Source of the DNA: Kingella oralis
GTDB taxonomy: Bacteria > Pseudomonadota > Gammaproteobacteria > Burkholderiales > Neisseriaceae
DNA: 8,787 nucleotides
Reading direction: 5' to 3'
NCBI GenBank assembly: GCA_905373195.1
Contig: CAJPSG010000022.1
Location: 1 to 8,787 of the forward strand
Shown here: positions 1 to 5,277 of the stretch, piece after piece
Layout of the letters: every line of letters begins with the position of its first letter
Position numbering within the stretch: the stretch's first letter is position 1
The notes under the pieces: model-generated
Database searches by the model: none
What the model was told of the DNA's origin: nothing
What the model saw: the letters and a program-made list of their open reading frames with translations, nothing else
Position numbers and translations under genes: made by a program

Positions 1-2
1 GT

Positions 3-20
3 GCAGGGGCTTGCCCCTGC
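3..20. repeat. Perfect 8-bp hairpin downstream of ccsB
   Basis: GCAGGGGC at 3-10 and GCCCCTGC at 13-20 are perfect reverse complements separated by two bases. A second, weaker dyad (AGGCG at 28-32, CGCCT at 39-43) follows. No T-run follows either hairpin on either strand, so I do not call an intrinsic terminator. The 80 bases between the window edge and the end of ccsB hold only these dyads and an A-rich stretch at 52-59. Confidence 0.5.
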
Positions 21-80
21 TCGTGGTAGGCGGCGAAACGCCTGCGCTGGCAAAAAATAAGCAAGGGTGGGGCAATGCAA

Positions 81-2111
81 TTAACCGCCGCCCTGCTCTC
101 CCCCGTTTTCAGGCTGCCCCAAATCGTGCGCCAGCGTTTCCAGTTTCGCCAAATGCTCGGGAAACTCGCGTGCCAATTCGCGTTCGCTGCGTGTGGCAGA
201 CATGGCAACGCGGGTGCTGCCATCGGGGAAAAACAGCAGCCAAGCGCGTTTTTCGCGGATGTAAAACATAAACACCGTGCCCAACACCAGCAGTACCGAG
301 CCGATGTAAACCAAGCTCGCGCCCGGCGATTTGGTCATCTGCAAGCCCGACATATTCACCTGCTTAAACGTGTCCATTTGCAGCAGCACGGGCGATTGAA
401 ATTTGGTCAGCGCGGTGTAGCCATCCATGCTGTTCAAAATAAAACGGTTACGCGCCTCGCCCGCAGCCATCGGCGGCAGTCTGAAATCGTTTAACGCCTG
501 CGTGAGCGCCACATCCATGCTGCTATACAAAATCTGATACATGATTTCGCCTGTTTTTTGCTGCGCTTCGGCGGGCACATTTTGCTGAATATGCTCGTTA
601 ATCGCCACATAGCCGCCCTCGGCAAACTGGCGCAGCAGGTTCTCCACCGCTAGCTTAAAATCGCCGCGCATATTTTCGTTCACATGGGCAACCGCCGTTT
701 GCACAATCTGCGCGCGTTTTTCAGGCTGTATCAAGGTGGCGCGCAATGCCATAAAGCTGTCTAGCTTGTTGTTTTGGTCGGCGGGCAGCATCAGCCAACG
801 ATAGGGCGCATTGATGTCGCTGCGCTCGCCTGTGGCAAAAAACTTCGCGCCCTCGCGCTCCAACGGCAGCATATAGTTCACATACTCATGCGCCTGCCCA
901 GCCGCATCGCGCAGCTTGAAACTAATCGTTGGACCTACGTTTTGAAACTGCTTAGGCTGCGCCACGCTGCGCACATCGTGTTGGGCTGCCTCGCCCGCCG
1001 CCGTGTTTTCCACGTTAAACACGCGCAGTTCGCCCAGCTCAAACTGATATTTTTCCGTGCCCAAATCTAGTGGAAACGCGCGTTGCGACACCACATCCAG
1101 CATCACAGGCGGGTTTGCGCCGCGCAAATCCCAGCTTTGGAAACGCACATCCGAGCCGCCATCGCCATAGGTGGACTGGTAAATGGTGATGCCGTTGATG
1201 GTGAGCGGATGGTTCACGCGAATGGTCTGCGCCACACGCTTGCCGCTGGCTTTATCGGTTACCACAATATCGCTGGCAAAATCCTTGGGCATGCCCGTGT
1301 TGTAAAAATCAATGTGAAACTTTTTCAATTCCAGCGTAAACGGCAGCTCTTGCAGCAGCAAGCCTTTGTCGGCATTGATAAACGCCGCTTCTATCGTTTG
1401 CCCCTCCACCACTTCGGCATTGGCGCGAAACGACAAATTGCTCGCCGACAAGCGCGATGCAGCCTGAAAATCACGCGCGTATTGGCTGGTGGTATCGGGC
1501 ACAATCTTGCCCGTGAGCATGCCGATTTTCAGCAGCAGATTGCTGTCCACCAAGCCGCCCAAGCAAATCACGATAATCGCCGCGTGGGCAAAAATATAGC
1601 CCCATTTGTTCATCGCGCCCTTTTTTGCCGACAGCAACACGCTGCCATCTTCGCGCGGCGTAATGCGCGTTTGAAAGCCGTTTACCTGCCAATATTTTGC
1701 TGCGATTTCCGTTTTCAGGCTGCCTATATCGCAAGGCAACAGCGCGGTGTGCTTCATGTGTGAGAGCGATTTGGCGGTGGTTTGCGTGCGAAACGAGCGC
1801 ATCTCGCGCAAAAACGGCGGCACGTTGCGCCACATACACAAACCCGTGCTCAACACCAAAAACAGCATAATCAGCGTGAACCACGCCGAAGCATACACGT
1901 CAAACAAGCCCAAAAATTCAAAGATTTCCGTCCAAAACGCACCAAATTTGACCACATAATTTTGCTTGGGCTGATTTTGCTGCAACACTGTGCCGACAAC
2001 AGAAGCAATCGCCAGCACCGACAGCAACGCCACCGCAAAGCGCATGGAGCTGAAAAACGCAAACCACGGGCGGCGGATAAGGGGGATTTTGGGGCGAGAC
2101 GGTTGAGACAT
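81..2111 (-). CDS. ccsB: Cytochrome c biogenesis protein CcsB/ResB (System II)
   Basis: 676-residue membrane protein of the ResB/Ccs1 family. With CcsA (ResC) it forms the System II synthase that carries haem across the inner membrane and attaches it to CXXCH motifs of apocytochromes in the periplasm. Visible features: an N-terminal membrane helix (about 23-44, after basic LIRRPWFAFFSS), a second at about 74-94, a third containing His176 (FAHAAIIVICLGG, about 171-190), a long periplasmic domain (about 195-595), and a last helix (about 599-618) followed by a charged cytoplasmic tail. The length is normal for neisserial ResB. The start ATG (2109-2111) is the first in frame after a good promoter; there is no clear Shine-Dalgarno. 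An exact uptake sequence at 1714-1725 encodes I129-GSLK, and a one-mismatch copy at 108-119 encodes part of the glycine-rich C-terminus (GQPENGGEQGGG). Cytochrome c4, a client protein, lies directly upstream. ccsA would be expected just left of the window. Confidence 0.95.
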   Translation of the reverse strand: MSQPSRPKIPLIRRPWFAFFSSMRFAVALLSVLAIASVVGTVLQQNQPKQNYVVKFGAFWTEIFEFLGLFDVYASAWFTLIMLFLVLSTGLCMWRNVPPFLREMRSFRTQTTAKSLSHMKHTALLPCDIGSLKTEIAAKYWQVNGFQTRITPREDGSVLLSAKKGAMNKWGYIFAHAAIIVICLGGLVDSNLLLKIGMLTGKIVPDTTSQYARDFQAASRLSASNLSFRANAEVVEGQTIEAAFINADKGLLLQELPFTLELKKFHIDFYNTGMPKDFASDIVVTDKASGKRVAQTIRVNHPLTINGITIYQSTYGDGGSDVRFQSWDLRGANPPVMLDVVSQRAFPLDLGTEKYQFELGELRVFNVENTAAGEAAQHDVRSVAQPKQFQNVGPTISFKLRDAAGQAHEYVNYMLPLEREGAKFFATGERSDINAPYRWLMLPADQNNKLDSFMALRATLIQPEKRAQIVQTAVAHVNENMRGDFKLAVENLLRQFAEGGYVAINEHIQQNVPAEAQQKTGEIMYQILYSSMDVALTQALNDFRLPPMAAGEARNRFILNSMDGYTALTKFQSPVLLQMDTFKQVNMSGLQMTKSPGASLVYIGSVLLVLGTVFMFYIREKRAWLLFFPDGSTRVAMSATRSERELAREFPEHLAKLETLAHDLGQPENGGEQGGG
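1714..1725 (-). repeat. DNA uptake sequence (AG-kingDUS), inside ccsB
   Basis: Exact TTCAGGCTGCCT on the plus strand (AGGCAGCCTGAA on minus). It is read in ccsB as I-G-S-L-K at residues 129-133, early in the protein and on the stretch between the second and third membrane helices. Confidence 0.9.
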
Positions 2112-2143
2112 GACGAAAACGTTGAGAATAGTTGAAGACGCGG

Positions 2144-2172
2144 ATTATAGGCAGCCTGAAAAAGCCTAGCAA
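2144..2172 (-). promoter_or_regulatory. Promoter of ccsB with a DUS as its spacer
   Basis: On the minus strand there is a perfect -10 box TATAAT (2149-2144), preceded at a 17-bp spacing by TTGCTA (2172-2167), which matches 4 of 6 bases of the sigma-70 -35 consensus. The spacer contains an exact uptake sequence whose last base is also the first T of the -10 box. Transcription would begin near 2137, giving a leader of about 26 nt before the ccsB ATG. This suggests ccsB has its own promoter besides any read-through from the cytochrome c4 gene. Confidence 0.6.
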
Positions 2173-2220
2173 AATACATTTCAGGCTGCCTAACTGTAAA
2201 CCACATTAGGCAGCCTGAAA
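2149..2220. repeat. Three alternating DUS copies forming two competing hairpins
   Basis: Exact DUS copies lie at 2149-2160 (+), 2180-2191 (-) and 2208-2219 (+). The middle copy can pair with the right one (2179-2193 with 2206-2220, a perfect 15-bp stem with a 12-nt loop) or with the left one (2149-2161 with 2179-2191, a 13-bp stem with a 17-nt loop). The two structures exclude each other. Confidence 0.85.
2179..2220 (-). terminator. Possible DUS-type terminator after cytochrome c4 gene
   Basis: The 15-bp perfect stem begins 14 bases beyond the cytochrome c4 stop codon. On the minus strand it is followed by TGTATTTTGC, a weak T-rich tract. It may end cycA transcripts or only slow them, allowing partial read-through into ccsB. 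Confidence 0.45.
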
Positions 2221-2233
2221 GCATCAATTCAGC

Positions 2234-2854
2234 CTATTTCAAGCCTTGGATATAAGTGCTCACCGCGCGGATGTCGTCTTCGCTCATGCGCGAAGCGATG
2301 TCTTCCATGATGCTATTGGGCGATTTGCGCTCGCCTTTGGCATACAAGCGAAGCTGGTCGGCAATGTAGCTCTCGTGTTGCCCACCCACGCGTGGGAAGC
2401 CTGAAAACGCCGTGCCGCCCGCAGGATAGCCCGCGCCCGCAGGCCCGTGGCAAGACATACACGCAGGCACGCTTTTGCTTGGCAAGCCCGCGCGGAAAAT
2501 GGTTTTGCCCAAATTAGGGTTGGCTTTGGGGTTAGCCTCGCCCGCTTTGGCTTGCTGCGTGGCGTAATAGGCGGCGATGTTGTGCATATCGGCTTCGCTC
2601 ATGTTTTGCACGATGGGCGCCATCACCGCAGAATTGCCCGTTTTGCGCTCGCCTTTTTTGATGTCTAGCATTTGCTTGAAAACATAATCGGCGTGTTGCC
2701 CTGCAATTTTGGGATACATGGCGATGGTGCTGTTGCCATCCACCATGTGGCAGCCTGAACAAACCATAGCAGCTTGCTTGCCTTTGCTTAAATCAGGGGC
2801 TGCCGAAGCCAAGCCGCAAGCAGCGAAAAATGCCAACAAAGTGAGTCGTTTCAT
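2234..2854 (-). CDS. cycA: Dihaem cytochrome c4
   Basis: 206-residue exported cytochrome made of two class I cytochrome c domains, each with a CXXCH haem site: C32-S-G-C35-H36 and C132-M-S-C135-H136. Comparing the two halves (NSAVM... and NSIM..., each followed seven residues later by MSE) suggests Met78 and Met183 as the sixth haem ligands. The family passes electrons from the bc1 complex to terminal oxidases, in neisserias mainly a cbb3 oxidase. The N-terminus (MKRLTLLAFFAACGLASA) is a signal peptide, probably cut after ASA or SAA. Cys13 follows F-A-A, so a lipoprotein-like reading exists, but the hydrophobic stretch before it is short. The start at 2852-2854 is chosen because it begins the signal peptide and has an AGGAGC Shine-Dalgarno; a longer in-frame extension to 2917 would run into the divergent promoter region. 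The product is a client of CcsB, encoded next. Confidence 0.95.
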   Translation of the reverse strand: MKRLTLLAFFAACGLASAAPDLSKGKQAAMVCSGCHMVDGNSTIAMYPKIAGQHADYVFKQMLDIKKGERKTGNSAVMAPIVQNMSEADMHNIAAYYATQQAKAGEANPKANPNLGKTIFRAGLPSKSVPACMSCHGPAGAGYPAGGTAFSGFPRVGGQHESYIADQLRLYAKGERKSPNSIMEDIASRMSEDDIRAVSTYIQGLK

Positions 2855-2863
2855 GGATAAAGT

Positions 2864-2869
2864 GCTCCT
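2864..2869 (-). promoter_or_regulatory. Shine-Dalgarno site of cytochrome c4 gene
   Basis: AGGAGC on the minus strand lies nine bases before the ATG at 2852-2854. It decides this start over the upstream in-frame ATG at 2915-2917. Confidence 0.75.
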
Positions 2870-2892
2870 GAATTTTTTAGTATTGTGTGGTG

Positions 2893-2935
2893 CGGTTAAA
2901 AACCGAGAATGCTTCAAACGTGGTATTCTATACCA
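2893..2935. promoter_or_regulatory. Divergent cycA/engB promoter region with two dyads
   Basis: The 102 bases between the two start codons hold two perfect short dyads: CGGTT-AAA-AACCG (2893-2905) and TGGTAT-TCT-ATACCA (2921-2935). The second overlaps TGGTATTCT (2921-2929), which fits an extended -10 element (TGn plus TATTCT) for engB and would start transcription near 2936. No convincing -35 is present for it. The dyads could be operators for a dimeric regulator of either gene; no known regulator is assigned. Confidence 0.4.
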
Positions 2936-2956
2936 AATTCACAAATCTTTACAGCC

Positions 2957-3619
2957 ATGAACAATCTATTCCAAAACGCTAAATTTTTCACCACCGTAAA
3001 CCACCTTAAAGACCTGCCCAACACGCCCGCCGAAATCGCCTTTGTGGGGCGCAGCAACGCAGGCAAATCCAGCGCAATCAACACCTTATGCAGCCATGTG
3101 CGCTTGGCGTATGTGTCCAAAACCCCGGGGCGCACGCAACACATCAATTTTTTTGAGCTTGCCAACGGCAATTTTATGGTGGATTTACCGGGCTACGGCT
3201 ACGCTCAAGTGCCCGAAGCCATCCGCGCCCATTGGGTGAAGCTGCTGGGCGATTATTTGCAAACGCGCAAACAGTTGATTGGCTTGGTGTTGATTATGGA
3301 CGTGCGCCATCCGCTTAAACCGCTGGATATTCAAATGCTGGACTTTTTCGCACTCACAGGGCGACCCGTGCATATTCTGCTGTCCAAAGCCGATAAACTT
3401 TCCAAAAACGAGCAAATCAAAACGCTTGCCGCGGTGAAAAAAGCCTTAACGCCGTTGATGGCGCGGCAAACCATTTCGGTGCAACTGTTTTCCAGCTTAA
3501 AAAAGCAAGGCATAGAAGAAGTAAACGAAGTGGTGGCGGGCTGGTTTGACCACTTTCAGGCTGCCAATCAGGGCGCGGACGATGGCATAAATGATGGCGC
3601 AGACGAAACCACCGTGTGA
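2957..3619 (+). CDS. engB: Ribosome-assembly GTPase EngB (YsxC/YihA)
   Basis: 220-residue TRAFAC-class GTPase needed for late assembly of the 50S ribosomal subunit. The G motifs are clear: G1/P-loop GRSNAGKS (31-38), G2 Thr60 in TPGRTQ, G3 DLPG (76-79), G4 SKAD (143-146) and G5 around SS at 179-180. The start at 2957 matches the [11 protein letters not shown] opening typical of neisserial EngB. An in-frame ATG at 2909 would lie upstream of the predicted promoter and add an unconserved leader. There is no strong Shine-Dalgarno. As I recall the neisserial protein, this one is roughly ten residues longer: the C-terminal tail holds a one-mismatch DUS (3555-3566, read F-Q-A-A) and then an imperfect acidic repeat ([15 protein letters not shown]). 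The gene is divergent from cycA and is followed by tyrS after 149 bases. Confidence 0.96.
   Translation: MNNLFQNAKFFTTVNHLKDLPNTPAEIAFVGRSNAGKSSAINTLCSHVRLAYVSKTPGRTQHINFFELANGNFMVDLPGYGYAQVPEAIRAHWVKLLGDYLQTRKQLIGLVLIMDVRHPLKPLDIQMLDFFALTGRPVHILLSKADKLSKNEQIKTLAAVKKALTPLMARQTISVQLFSSLKKQGIEEVNEVVAGWFDHFQAANQGADDGINDGADETTV
3572..3606 (+). repeat. Imperfect 24-bp-period repeat at engB 3' end
   Basis: GGCGCGGACGA (3572-3582) recurs as GGCGCAGACGA (3596-3606), 10 of 11 bases identical and 24 bases apart. It encodes GADDGIND followed by GADETTV. This accounts for much of the extra acidic tail on EngB. Confidence 0.5.
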
Positions 3620-3668
3620 TAAAACGCCGACCTACGCGCAAATTTTGCCCACAAACCCCGCGCCCCTG

Positions 3669-3698
3669 TTTTCAGGCAGCCTGAAAATGCTTTAAAAT
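3669..3698 (+). promoter_or_regulatory. Palindromic DUS and candidate tyrS promoter
   Basis: An exact DUS (3674-3685) sits in a near-perfect palindrome with arms 3669-3677 and 3679-3687 around a single central A. Seven bases beyond the DUS is TAAAAT (3693-3698), 5 of 6 to the -10 consensus. TTTTCA (3669-3674) is a possible -35 (4 of 6) at 18 bp. The downstream GCCCCCGTT-TTCA stretch matches that of the upp promoter. Transcription would start near 3705, leaving a leader of about 64 nt. Confidence 0.5.
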
Positions 3699-3725
3699 CC
3701 GCCCCCGTTATTCAACCATTCAACC

Positions 3726-3757
3726 GCAGCCTGAGCCATTTTCAGGCTGCCTTTTAT
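3726..3757 (+). terminator. Terminator-like DUS hairpin in the engB-tyrS gap
   Basis: GCAGCCTGA (3726-3734) pairs perfectly with TCAGGCTGC (3742-3750) over a 7-nt loop and is followed by CTTTTATT. An exact DUS occupies 3741-3752. The hairpin may end engB transcripts. Because it lies downstream of the candidate tyrS promoter, it would also be in the tyrS leader and could attenuate it. Its 3' arm can alternatively pair with the upstream DUS (3674-3687 with 3739-3752, 14 bp). Confidence 0.5.
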
Positions 3758-3768
3758 TGGAAACTTTA

Positions 3769-5073
3769 ATGAACGCTTTACTCCAAGACTTGCAAGCACG
3801 CGGCTTAATCGCGCAAAGCACCGACATCAACGAACTCTCCAAATTATTGGACAACGAAAAAATCGCGCTCTACTGCGGCTTCGACCCCACCGCCGATAGC
3901 TTGCACATCGGGCATTTGCTGCCCGTATTGGTGTTGCGCCGTTTCCAAAACGCGGGGCACACGCCTGTGGCGTTGGTGGGCGGGGCAACGGGCATGATTG
4001 GCGACCCCAGCTTCAAAGCCACCGAACGCAGCCTGAACACGCCCGAAACCGTGGCAGGCTGGGTGGAAAGCATCAAAAACCAGCTCACGCCGTTTTTAAA
4101 ATTTGACGGCGCAAACCCCGCCATTATGGAAAACAATGCCAATTGGTTCGGGCAAATGAATTGCCTAGATTTTCTGCGCGACATCGGCAAGCATTTTTCC
4201 GTGAACGCCATGCTGGCAAAAGAATCAGTGCGCCAACGCATTGAGCGCGAAGACCAAGGCATCTCGTTCACCGAGTTTGCCTACGCGCTGCTGCAAGGCT
4301 ACGACTTTGCCCAGCTCAACAGCCGCCATAATGTGCAACTGCAAATCGGCGGTTCCGACCAATGGGGCAACATCACATGGGGCACAGAAACCACCCGCCG
4401 CCTAAACGGCAAAACCGTGCACGGCATGACGCTGCCGCTGGTTACCAAAGCCGATGGCACCAAATTCGGCAAAACCGAAGGCGGCGCGGTGTGGCTGAAT
4501 GCGGCGAAAACTTCGCCCTATCAGTTCTACCAATTCTGGCTCAAAGTGGCCGATGCCGATGTGTATAAATTCTTGAAATACTTTACTTTCTTAACCATAG
4601 AACAAATTGACGCGATTGAAGCGGCGGATAAAGCCAGCAGCGCCAAGCCCGAAGCGCAACGCATTCTCGCCGAAGAAATGACACGCTTGATTCACGGCGA
4701 AGCCGCGCTGGAAGCCGTGCAACGCATCACACAAAGCCTGTTTTCAGGCGATGAAAGCGGCTTAACCGAGCAAGATTACGCGCAATTGGCGCTGGATGGT
4801 TTGCCTGCGCTGCACGTTGCAAATTCAGGCAGCCTGAATGTGGTGGAAGCGTTGGTGCAAGCGGGGTTGGCGAAATCCAATAAAGAAGCGCGCGGCTTTG
4901 TGCACAGCAATGCGGTGTTGATTAACGGCAACTCTGTGGCGGCGAACAACCCCAACCACGCCGCTGAACGCCCCGATGATTTGTATTTGCTTACCGCTGA
5001 ACACAAACGCTTTGGCAAATACACGATTATCAAACGCGGCAAACGCAATCATGCCTTGTTGGTGTGGGCGTAA
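3769..5073 (+). CDS. tyrS: Tyrosyl-tRNA synthetase
   Basis: 434-residue class I aminoacyl-tRNA synthetase that charges tRNA-Tyr with tyrosine using ATP. The Rossmann-fold catalytic domain carries the HIGH motif (46-49, in [12 protein letters not shown]), GGSDQWGN (194-201, tyrosine/ATP pocket) and the KMSKS-equivalent KFGKT (232-236). A C-terminal S4 RNA-binding domain starts at about 355 ([19 protein letters not shown]) and ends in [10 protein letters not shown]. The ATG at 3769 is preferred over an in-frame TTG at 3757 because it has GGAAA six bases upstream and fits the family's N-terminus. An exact DUS (4827-4838) encodes SGSLN at about 353-357, in the linker just before the S4 domain; a one-mismatch copy lies at 4026-4037. 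A strong terminator follows. Confidence 0.97.
   Translation: MNALLQDLQARGLIAQSTDINELSKLLDNEKIALYCGFDPTADSLHIGHLLPVLVLRRFQNAGHTPVALVGGATGMIGDPSFKATERSLNTPETVAGWVESIKNQLTPFLKFDGANPAIMENNANWFGQMNCLDFLRDIGKHFSVNAMLAKESVRQRIEREDQGISFTEFAYALLQGYDFAQLNSRHNVQLQIGGSDQWGNITWGTETTRRLNGKTVHGMTLPLVTKADGTKFGKTEGGAVWLNAAKTSPYQFYQFWLKVADADVYKFLKYFTFLTIEQIDAIEAADKASSAKPEAQRILAEEMTRLIHGEAALEAVQRITQSLFSGDESGLTEQDYAQLALDGLPALHVANSGSLNVVEALVQAGLAKSNKEARGFVHSNAVLINGNSVAANNPNHAAERPDDLYLLTAEHKRFGKYTIIKRGKRNHALLVWA
4827..4838 (+). repeat. DNA uptake sequence in tyrS linker
   Basis: Exact AGGCAGCCTGAA, extended to TTCAGGCAGCCTGAA (4824-4838), which is palindromic except for the central A. It encodes SGSLN at the junction of the catalytic and S4 domains of TyrS, a place likely to tolerate extra residues. 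Confidence 0.9.
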
Positions 5074-5092
5074 TCAGCCGTGAAGTGGCGTG

Positions 5093-5120
5093 AAGTCGGG
5101 ACTGTGCGCCCGACTTTTTT
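5093..5120 (+). terminator. Intrinsic terminator of tyrS
   Basis: AAGTCGGG (5093-5100) pairs perfectly with CCCGACTT (5109-5116) over an 8-nt loop, and the T-run extends to 5120. It begins 20 bases after the tyrS stop codon. It is the only terminator in the window not built from DUS copies. Confidence 0.9.
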
Positions 5121-5139
5121 CGTATGGCTTAATCAACAT

Positions 5140-5259
5140 AGGCAGCCTGAAACGGTGTAACCCCGCTCTATTGTTTGCATCTCGTGTGGCGATAAGCCAT
5201 CGGTTGCTGCCGTTACCCTGTTTTAGTTTCGCAACTCCGCTACGCTTCGCAGGCTGCCT
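5140..5259. other. Noncoding segment bounded by inverted DUS arms
   Basis: In the 204-base gap between tyrS and the rhomboid gene, an exact DUS (5140-5151) faces a degenerate copy (5248-5259). AGGCAGCCTG (5140-5149) and CAGGCTGCCT (5250-5259) are perfect inverted arms around about 100 bases of unassigned sequence. No convincing promoter or gene is seen in it, although the rhomboid gene must be transcribed from somewhere here. It may be an intergenic repeat; this is a guess. Confidence 0.4.
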
Positions 5260-5277
5260 CAACATCCTCCTCATCCC

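Noticed and set aside
1..80. Intrinsic terminator for ccsB
   Set aside because: The hairpins at 3-20 and 28-43 have no T-run after them on the minus strand; the A/T stretch at 52-59 lies before the hairpins in that direction.
1083..1763. Long plus-strand open frame (226 codons) opposite ccsB, with others such as 75-494 and 774-1070
   Set aside because: Antisense to a well-recognised gene; His/Ala/Arg-rich composition typical of shadow translation; no ribosome-binding site or known motif.
2909..2956. Upstream ATG in frame with engB
   Set aside because: It lies upstream of the likely engB promoter and adds residues not typical of EngB; 2957 fits the family start.
3757..3768. TTG start four codons upstream of the tyrS ATG
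   Set aside because: No Shine-Dalgarno at the right distance, whereas the ATG at 3769 has GGAAA and the expected N-terminus.
3699..3768. T-box or other tyrosine riboswitch in the tyrS leader
   Set aside because: The leader is only about 64 nt and shows no T-box sequence or specifier-loop architecture; only the DUS hairpin is visible.
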